Shown: positions 15,533 through 21,086 of the stretch, piece after piece
Numbering within the stretch: position 1 is the first letter of the stretch
Layout of the letters: the number at the start of each line of letters is the position of its first letter
Source: CAZNYG01 sp964577205
GTDB lineage: Bacteria > Elusimicrobiota > Endomicrobiia > Endomicrobiales > CAIRNS01
Length of the DNA: 25,689 nt
Direction: 5' to 3'
Assembly: GCA_964577205.1 (NCBI GenBank)
Contig: CAZNYG010000031.1
Coordinates: 1 to 25,689 of the forward strand
Program-made: the position numbers and the translations under genes
Notes under the pieces: generated by a model
What the model saw: the letters and a program-made list of their open reading frames with translations, nothing else
Told to the model about the DNA's origin: nothing
The model's database searches: none

Positions 15533-15674
15533 GGCGTTCTCGAGTTCCCGGGTTCTTGTGTTCTCGTGTTAAACAACGGATTTTGGCAGCGCGCAGGCTG
15601 AAGCCTGCGCCTACCACTACTTTCAACGTTTTCGTTCACTCATGAACACATGAACCCATCAACTCATGAACGCC
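15533..15674. repeat. octamer-array element, copy 8 (arms of different dialect)
   Basis: Left arm: GGC, then GTTC at 15536, 15544, 15552 and 15560 with TCGA, CCGG, TTGT and TCGT. Right arm: GAAC at 15644, 15652 and 15668 (CAAC at 15660), ending in GCC, with CAT-type variable halves. The two arms are of different dialects, unlike the other two-armed copies. A GGCTGAAGC element lies between them. The right end enters the coding sequence of legC and supplies its stop codon. Confidence 0.85.
15589..15617. repeat. short GGCTGAAGC-type hairpin element inside copy 8
   Basis: GCAGGCT and AGCCTGC are inverted repeats separated by 2 bp (GA), forming a tight hairpin, followed by GCCTACC. The core and the CCTAC tail match the element at 8806-8832. 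In both cases it sits in the centre of an octamer element. Confidence 0.65.
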
Positions 15675-16776
15675 GTTTTAAAATATCTTTAATTACCCTG
15701 GCAACGCGGCGGATCGTTCTTTCCGTGTTCAGCGTCGAAGACGGGAGGCACAGGCCGTGTTCATATATATCCTGTGATACGGGGAAAGAGCCGCGCGCGA
15801 AACGGCGGTACGGCGGGAACCCGGTTACCGGCGGGAAGACGCGCCGCGTCGGTATGCCTTTCCTTTTCAGGCGTTCCTGAAGCTCGGGGATGGGCCCGTG
15901 CCCCTGGATCGTCAGAGCGGTCAGCCACAAAGAGCTTTCCGCGCCCTGGTACGTTTCCTGAAAAGAGATCCCGTCAATGCCGGACAGTTCTTCCCGGTAG
16001 ATGGCGGTGAAACATTTTTTCAACCGGAGGAACCCGCTGAGCCGTTCAATCTGCGCCATACCCAGCGCCGCCTCGATATTCGTCATGCGGTAATTGAAAC
16101 CGACCTCGGGATGATAGAAGCCTTTTGACACGTCGCGCGCCTGGTTGATGAGAAAGCGGATATGTTCCAGCCGCTTCGGGTTCCCTCCGACAACCATGCC
16201 GCCGCCGCCGGTCGTGATAACTTTGTTCCCGTTGAAGCTGTAACAGCCGAACGCGCCGAAAAGCCCGGTGGACTTTCCGTCATATGACGCGCCGAGGCTT
16301 TCCGTCGCGTCTTCGATGACCGCGAGGCGGTGTTTTTTCGCCACGCGCATGATCCCCGCCATATCACAGGGATTGCCGAAAAGATGTACGGGAATGATGG
16401 CCCTGGTTTTGCGGGTCACGCGGTTTTCGACCGCCGAAGGGTCAAGGCCCCATGTCGCGGGATCGACGTCGGCGAACACCGGGGCGGCTCCCGTCTGCAT
16501 GACCGGATTGACGGTCGCGATAAAGGTCAGCGGCGGGACTATCACCTCGTCCCCCGGGCCGATGCCGAGTTCGTGAAGTGCGATATGAAGGGCCGCGGTC
16601 CCGCTTTGCGTCGACACTGCCCGGGCGGCGCCGAGGAACCGGGCAAACGCGTTCTCGAACTCATGCACCAGCGGGCCGACGGTGGACACATAGCCGTCGT
16701 CGATAGCCCGGCCCAGGTATTTTTTCTCAAGGGAGCCGACGTTGGGAGCGTCGAGTTGAACGGGAAAAGGTTTCAT
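15664..16776 (-). CDS. legC: LegC-family aminotransferase (DegT/DnrJ/EryC1 fold)
   Basis: A 370-aa PLP aminotransferase that would add the 4-amino group to the nucleotide-linked 4-keto-6-deoxy sugar made by LegB. Typical LegC features: PPLTFIATVNPVMQTGA (81-97), HLFGNPCDMAGI, IEDATESLGASYDGK (154-168) with D156, and the lysine K185 in FNGNKVITTGGGGMVV. It is preceded by legB with only a heptamer repeat between. The last codons, AAA CGG CGT TCA TGA, are formed by a copy of the octamer repeat, so the C-terminus KRRS and the stop are repeat-derived. No clear ribosome-binding site precedes the ATG at 16776. Confidence 0.92.
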   Translation of the reverse strand: MKPFPVQLDAPNVGSLEKKYLGRAIDDGYVSTVGPLVHEFENAFARFLGAARAVSTQSGTAALHIALHELGIGPGDEVIVPPLTFIATVNPVMQTGAAPVFADVDPATWGLDPSAVENRVTRKTRAIIPVHLFGNPCDMAGIMRVAKKHRLAVIEDATESLGASYDGKSTGLFGAFGCYSFNGNKVITTGGGGMVVGGNPKRLEHIRFLINQARDVSKGFYHPEVGFNYRMTNIEAALGMAQIERLSGFLRLKKCFTAIYREELSGIDGISFQETYQGAESSLWLTALTIQGHGPIPELQERLKRKGIPTRRVFPPVTGFPPYRRFARGSFPVSQDIYEHGLCLPSSTLNTERTIRRVARVIKDILKRRS

Positions 16777-16793
16777 AGAAATAACACAGAGCC

Positions 16794-16899
16794 TTCAGCT
16801 TTCAGACATCAGCCATCAGCAGAAACAAAATCAACTACGGACACAGAATTCGCCGTTGCCGTTGCCATAGCTGATAGCTGAAAACTGAATACTGATCGC
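16794..16899. repeat. heptamer-array inverted repeat element, copy 2
   Basis: Left arm: TTCAGCT, TTCAGAC, ATCAGCC, ATCAGCA in 7-bp steps (16794-16821). Right arm, inverted: AGCTGAT, AGCTGAA, AACTGAA, TACTGAT (16869-16896), then CGC directly before the stop codon of legB. The centre is about 47 bp and begins GAAACAAAATCAA, shared with the 12476 copy. Confidence 0.85.
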
Positions 16900-17898
16900 T
16901 TAAACGTTGTATGTGTCCGCGTTGTATCGGGCGAGGTTTTCGGGTTTGCTGAACCAGGCGATCGTCTCTCTGAGTCCGTCCTCGATACGGGTGGAGGGTT
17001 TCCAGCCGGTGAGGCGCGCCAGTTTCCTGTTGCCGCCGAGCAGCCGTTCCACTTCGCTTTTTTTCGGGCGAAGGCGCTGGCGGTCGGCTGCCACGCCGGC
17101 TTTCGCGCCGGTAAGAGCGATGAGCGTTTTCGCCAGATCGCCTACGGAGATTTCACGGCCGGTCGCGATATTGATGACCTCGCCTTCGGTTTTCCGGGCT
17201 TTTAGTATTTCAATGAATCCCCGCGCCGTGTCCTTCACGAACACAAAATCGCGGGTCGGACGCAGGGAGCCGAGCTTGAGAAGCTTTTTACCGGAAAGAA
17301 GCTGCGTGATGATAGTCGGGATGACGGCACGCGACGACTGGCGGGGGCCATAGGTATTGAAAGGGCGGACGACCGTCACCGGCAGGCCGAAGCTGCGGTA
17401 AAAGCTGAGCGCCAGCTGGTCGGCGGCGATCTTGGTCGCGGAATAGGGCGACTGGCCCTGCAGCGGATGATCTTCGTCAATGGGAACGTGAAGCGCGGTG
17501 CCGTACACTTCGCTGGTGGAAGTGACAAGAAGTTTTTTCGTGCCGAGGTCGCGGCAGGCGTTCAGCACGTTCAGAGTGCCTTTGATATTGGTATCGACAT
17601 AACTGTCCGGCGCGCGATAAGAAAAAGGGATGGCGATAAGGGCGGCAAGATGAAGGACGGCATCGCAGCCGCGGGCCGCCTCACGCACGGCGCGCGGATC
17701 GCGGATATCGCCGAACACGATGTCCATCTGCGCGCGGACATCCGGCGAAAGGGTATCAAGCCAGCCGGCGCTGTTGAAAGAATTGTAAAACGCGAAGGCA
17801 CGGACCTTGAACCCCTGCCTCGAGAGAGCTTCGGCAAGGTGGCTGCCGATGAAACCGTCGGCGCCGGTCAGCAGCACAGTGCGCGGACGCGCCTTCAT
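16900..17898 (-). CDS. legB: LegB-type nucleotide-sugar 4,6-dehydratase
   Basis: A 332-aa extended SDR that removes water from GDP-GlcNAc (or UDP-GlcNAc) to form the 4-keto-6-deoxy sugar, first committed step towards legionaminic acid. Motifs: TGADGFIG (11-18), LHLAALIAIPFSY (82-94), TSTSEVYGTA (126-135), YSATK with Tyr152 and Lys156, and RPFNTYGPRQSSRAVIPTII. The 'FAFYNSFNSAGWLDTL' segment is typical of LegB. The ATG at 17898 overlaps the stop of maf by 4 bp. Which nucleotide is used is not visible; ptmE in the cluster suggests GDP. It precedes legC, as in many clusters. Confidence 0.93.
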   Translation of the reverse strand: MKARPRTVLLTGADGFIGSHLAEALSRQGFKVRAFAFYNSFNSAGWLDTLSPDVRAQMDIVFGDIRDPRAVREAARGCDAVLHLAALIAIPFSYRAPDSYVDTNIKGTLNVLNACRDLGTKKLLVTSTSEVYGTALHVPIDEDHPLQGQSPYSATKIAADQLALSFYRSFGLPVTVVRPFNTYGPRQSSRAVIPTIITQLLSGKKLLKLGSLRPTRDFVFVKDTARGFIEILKARKTEGEVINIATGREISVGDLAKTLIALTGAKAGVAADRQRLRPKKSEVERLLGGNRKLARLTGWKPSTRIEDGLRETIAWFSKPENLARYNADTYNV

Positions 17899-19835
17899 GG
17901 CTTGTTCCCTGAAGACGGGGTGCCGGGCTGAGATCCCAGTTCCTTCAGTGTCTTCATGAAATATTCCTTCAGATCGGATGACGCGAATTTAATGCCTTCA
18001 TAAAAAAGAAGCACGCGTTCCAGCACGCGGTACTCCTGGCCTTTCTTCTCCAGATTGTCGGAACGAAGGTTCGCGCTGCGGTTAACAAGATGGATATTTG
18101 AAGAAACATGGCCCTGGATCGCAAAAATGTAATGATCGGGCATCAGCGCCATTATTTTGTCTTTGATCCTGTCTGATTCCCTGAACGCCGGCTGTTCCTT
18201 TTGAGAATCATATTTACCTTCCCGGTATTTGGCCATGAGGCCGCCGACCAGGTCTATGCCCTGAACGCTCAGCTCCAGGATCGAAGAAAGACGGTCAATG
18301 TAGGAACGGATCCCGGCAAGGAGCGCGTCCAGGTCGACGGGTTTCCACTCCCGCAGGGCGGATCGTATCAAGCCCCCGGTATCCACGTCTTCGCGGCAAT
18401 AAGTTTCAATGACTCCGGAAAGAGGCATTATCTCGGTCCCTTTTATCTTTGCCCCGGCCTCCGACGCCTGTATGACCTTTGCCGAAACCCGCGAGATGAA
18501 ATTTTCATAGAAAACGAGATAGCTGTGCATGAGGATATCGGACGGCACCATTTTACCGTTAATATCTTCAACCATGAGATACTCACAGTACAGCACGCGG
18601 TCCTTTTCCTTGTATATAAGGTATTTCTTGCCGGTCTTCTGGTCCGTCGCGAGGATCGTCTGAGCTATGAAATCCGTCCCTTCAACGTGGGACATGCCGT
18701 CCTGATTAGGGTAAGAGAGGTCCTGTCCGACAAAAACTATGGGGTCCGCGCCCAGGAATTTCGCGAGACTGAATGCCATGTGGCTGACGCACAACCCTTT
18801 TTCGAGAGGGGCGCCCATGTCGTAATATTGAGAGAACCAGTGCGACAGGGCTTTGGAAATAGGCATGGAAAAACACGGCCCCTTGAAATCCCTTGGGATC
18901 GCCGGGCTGCATTCGGGGTCGAATACCAGCGCTATGTCGCCGGTGCGGTCAAAAAGCCCTTCCATCTTCTTGTAATTTATGCCCATGAAATCGACCGTGC
19001 AGACGAAATCGGGAATGATATCGTTGTTGAGCAGTACCCTCAGCACGGAATCGATAGCGATAATAACGGCTTTACCCTTGAGGCCGCGGAGAAGATGCAT
19101 GTTGTTTTTCAGGGAAGGGCCGGAATTCACGCATATCGCGGGTTTCCCTTTGAAAAGCCCCGCAAGGCCCGCGATACTGCGGCTCCTGACTATCGCGGGG
19201 ATATTCTCGATAAAATTCCTTTGGATGATATGAGCGCATTCCAGCGTCGTATTAATGTTCATCTTCATCGCCTTGATGGCGGAGAAAAAAGCTTCGCGAA
19301 ACTCTTCATACAACCCGGGGGCGGCCTGTATGGTGGGCATATGCTGCATCACAACGATGTTGCCCATCAGTATCCGCCCGCCCCAGTTCTGAAGCACGTC
19401 CAGCAGGTCCGTCGTCTTCTGTTCCATGACGAACATGCAGCGGGGTGAGCCGAGCATGGAACGAAGGTCCCGCGCCCGCATCGCGAGTTTGAACAGCGAA
19501 AGGTTCGGCTCAACGATGACAATGGTATTGATCCAGGGATAACGCCGGGACATCTCTTCGACGTGGTACCCCAGGCCGAACCCGAACACGACGGCCACGG
19601 TTTTTTCGTTGAGATTGAAGCCGGAAAGGAAAGTCCCGGCTTCTTTATGCGGATCATACGAACTGTGGAGCAGGATGGAATTTCCACTCTCGGCGGGGAC
19701 GCGCGCGACCGGATGCCCGGTCTTTGAAGAGAATACTTCAGCTGAAATATCCGGGGCCGCGTCCAGCAGGTCCGCTGCGCGCGGACTCATGGATGCTATG
19801 ACGACCCGGTTCTCGGAATACCAGTCTTTGTTCAT
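17895..19835 (-). CDS. maf: motility accessory factor (Maf) flagellin glycosyltransferase, DUF115
   Basis: A 646-aa protein that would attach a nonulosonic acid to Ser or Thr of flagellin in the cytoplasm before export. The N-terminal part holds FGFGLGYHVEEM (84-95) and IVIVEPNLSLF; the central MAF_flag10/DUF115 domain starts at about 225 with KGKPAICVNSGPSLKNN (G239-P240-S241), then IIAIDSVLRVLLNNDIIPDF, CTVDF (279-283) and FVGQDLSYP. The C-terminal part is helical, with no recognised motif. Length is in the usual range for Maf proteins. It overlaps the gene before it and legB after it by 4 bp each, which puts it in the same transcript as the legionaminate genes. The legionaminic donor would need LegF, which is not in the window. 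Confidence 0.92.
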   Translation of the reverse strand: MNKDWYSENRVVIASMSPRAADLLDAAPDISAEVFSSKTGHPVARVPAESGNSILLHSSYDPHKEAGTFLSGFNLNEKTVAVVFGFGLGYHVEEMSRRYPWINTIVIVEPNLSLFKLAMRARDLRSMLGSPRCMFVMEQKTTDLLDVLQNWGGRILMGNIVVMQHMPTIQAAPGLYEEFREAFFSAIKAMKMNINTTLECAHIIQRNFIENIPAIVRSRSIAGLAGLFKGKPAICVNSGPSLKNNMHLLRGLKGKAVIIAIDSVLRVLLNNDIIPDFVCTVDFMGINYKKMEGLFDRTGDIALVFDPECSPAIPRDFKGPCFSMPISKALSHWFSQYYDMGAPLEKGLCVSHMAFSLAKFLGADPIVFVGQDLSYPNQDGMSHVEGTDFIAQTILATDQKTGKKYLIYKEKDRVLYCEYLMVEDINGKMVPSDILMHSYLVFYENFISRVSAKVIQASEAGAKIKGTEIMPLSGVIETYCREDVDTGGLIRSALREWKPVDLDALLAGIRSYIDRLSSILELSVQGIDLVGGLMAKYREGKYDSQKEQPAFRESDRIKDKIMALMPDHYIFAIQGHVSSNIHLVNRSANLRSDNLEKKGQEYRVLERVLLFYEGIKFASSDLKEYFMKTLKELGSQPGTPSSGNKP

Positions 19836-20461
19836 GTGCGGGGGATCTTTGCGAGCGCTATGGCGGAAAGTTTGCGGGCCGCCTGTTCGAATTCGGCGAT
19901 ATGTGGCAGGAGATCGTACTCAAGGACGTCGGCAAGCCGGACATAGTCTTTCTGCTCAAAAGATTCCAGAGCGGCGCCGATAACAACGGCAAGCGATTTC
20001 ATTTTTTCCTGGATGCTCGTTTTTCCGACAACCACCTCGGAATAATCCAGCTCAAGCAGATCGGCGGTTTCCGCGAACGCGTCGTTAACGGCATTCAATG
20101 TCTCAAGGCATTGCGAAAACAGCTGGAAGGCTTTTTCATGGCCAGCCTGGTGGATATAACGAACAACTTCACCGAGCGCCGAGGTAAGTGAAGGGATATG
20201 CCCGGTTATATCGGTCAGGATGTCGACAAGTTTCTGGTTCCGGTCCATCGTTACTATTTCCAGTACCCTGACCTGGTCTATCGGCTGCGCGGCAAAAGCG
20301 CCGTACGCGCGCGGTTCTACGGCCACGGTATCGCCGGTGATGCCTATAAAAGAACGGCCCTGGCTTTTCAGCCAGTTCCTGAGGTTCTTTACAAACTCAC
20401 CGACCGTTGCCTCTCCTTCCGGAGAAACCATGTCTTCAATGCCGTCAATAATTACTTTCAT
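19832..20461 (-). CDS. uncharacterised protein encoded between fliS and maf
   Basis: A 209-aa cytoplasmic protein that I do not recognise. The first 70 residues (MKVIIDGIEDMVSPEGEATV and on) look like a small alpha/beta fold with a short helix (VGEFVKNLRNWLKSQGRS), perhaps beta-grasp-like. From about 70 to 205 the sequence is helical and rich in hydrophobic heptad positions, like a chaperone or FliT/FlgN-type helper. No signal peptide or catalytic motif. Its stop overlaps the maf start by 4 bp, so it is translationally coupled to the glycosyltransferase. It is the first gene after a likely promoter (20469-20498) and may have almost no 5' leader. A role helping Maf or flagellin meet each other is a guess from position only. 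Confidence 0.85.
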   Translation of the reverse strand: MKVIIDGIEDMVSPEGEATVGEFVKNLRNWLKSQGRSFIGITGDTVAVEPRAYGAFAAQPIDQVRVLEIVTMDRNQKLVDILTDITGHIPSLTSALGEVVRYIHQAGHEKAFQLFSQCLETLNAVNDAFAETADLLELDYSEVVVGKTSIQEKMKSLAVVIGAALESFEQKDYVRLADVLEYDLLPHIAEFEQAARKLSAIALAKIPRT

Positions 20462-20468
20462 TGGTTTA

Positions 20469-20498
20469 ATTATACAACTTTCTCAGAATAAATTTCAA
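20469..20498 (-). promoter_or_regulatory. sigma-70-type promoter for the maf-leg operon, near leaderless
   Basis: On the minus strand, TTGAAA (20498-20493), an 18-bp spacer, then TATAAT (20474-20469). Only seven bases (TAAACCA) separate the -10 box from the ATG at 20461, so transcription would start at or next to the start codon. No ribosome-binding site fits. It lies just after the fliS terminator in a clearly AT-rich patch. Confidence 0.68.
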
Positions 20499-20562
20499 TA
20501 CATTTTATATTTTGTCCGCTCAACGCGTGCGTCAGCTACATTATTATAATGCAAATTGCGCG

Positions 20563-20605
20563 CCAAATAAAACAACCCGGGAGCAGCGCTTTCTCGGGGG
20601 TTGTT
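20563..20605 (-). terminator. rho-independent terminator after fliS
   Basis: On the minus strand AACAACCC pairs with GGGTTGTT (20571-20578 with 20598-20605), with three further pairs inside after a two-base mismatch, followed by TTTTATTT. It begins 14 bp after the fliS stop codon and separates the flagellar genes from the glycosylation operon. Confidence 0.85.
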
Positions 20606-20618
20606 TTGACGATCCCGG

Positions 20619-21071
20619 CTACTTCGGCGAGAAGGCCGGATCAAGGGTTTTTAACCGCAATGTTTGAGATTCATCCTCCCCTGCCTGAGCGGGAGCGGTA
20701 TTGACGGCCATGGCTTTGATCCAGGCATCCCTCAAGGGAATGACCAGGTCGATGACCTCCTGGATCCTGCTTTCATCCTTTGAGAGGTTCGCGAATATCA
20801 ACTGACGGTACATGTAGTTGTAGAGAGAGTTCAGGTTGCGGGCGATGTCGCCGGTGTCGCGGTTGAGGCTCTTGGTCAGCTCGCTGACAATGTCCTGGGA
20901 ACGCACGATAAGCTTATGCGATTCCTCGATGTTCTTCTCCTGCACCTTCAATTTCGCCTGGTTAAGGAAACGGATCAATCCGTCGTAGAGCATGAGGATC
21001 AGTTTTTCGGGGGGAGCGGTCTCAATGCTTGTTCTCTGGTACGACTGGTACGCGTTCCGTGATTGATTCAT
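20619..21071 (-). CDS. fliS: flagellar export chaperone FliS
   Basis: A 150-aa helical protein that binds the C-terminus of flagellin in the cytoplasm and prevents early polymerisation. Family marks: QSYQRTSIETAPPEKLILMLYDG (9-31), FLNQAK, a second helix with the ES..HKLIVRSQDIVSEL pattern, LN..TGDIARNLNSLYNYMYRQL, and the final LRDAW helix. The C-terminal tail (about 25 residues) is somewhat long. It lies 15 bp downstream of fliD, the usual partner, with GGATGGAG upstream of the ATG at 21071. Followed by a terminator. Confidence 0.95.
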   Translation of the reverse strand: MNQSRNAYQSYQRTSIETAPPEKLILMLYDGLIRFLNQAKLKVQEKNIEESHKLIVRSQDIVSELTKSLNRDTGDIARNLNSLYNYMYRQLIFANLSKDESRIQEVIDLVIPLRDAWIKAMAVNTAPAQAGEDESQTLRLKTLDPAFSPK

Positions 21072-21086
21072 GGCTCCATCCTTTCA

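Noticed and set aside
6640..15674. CRISPR array
   Set aside because: The repeats are short degenerate words in palindromic pairs spread between genes, without uniform repeats and spacers, and no cas genes are present.
6640..15674. Integron attC sites
   Set aside because: The position after each stop codon is suggestive, but the GTTRRRY and RYYYAAC core sites are not consistently present and no integrase gene is in the window. Kept only as one hypothesis for the spacers.
18201..19448. A 415-codon open frame on the plus strand
   Set aside because: It lies fully antisense to maf, whose protein is clearly recognisable; the frame has no family features and is explained by the codon composition of the opposite strand.
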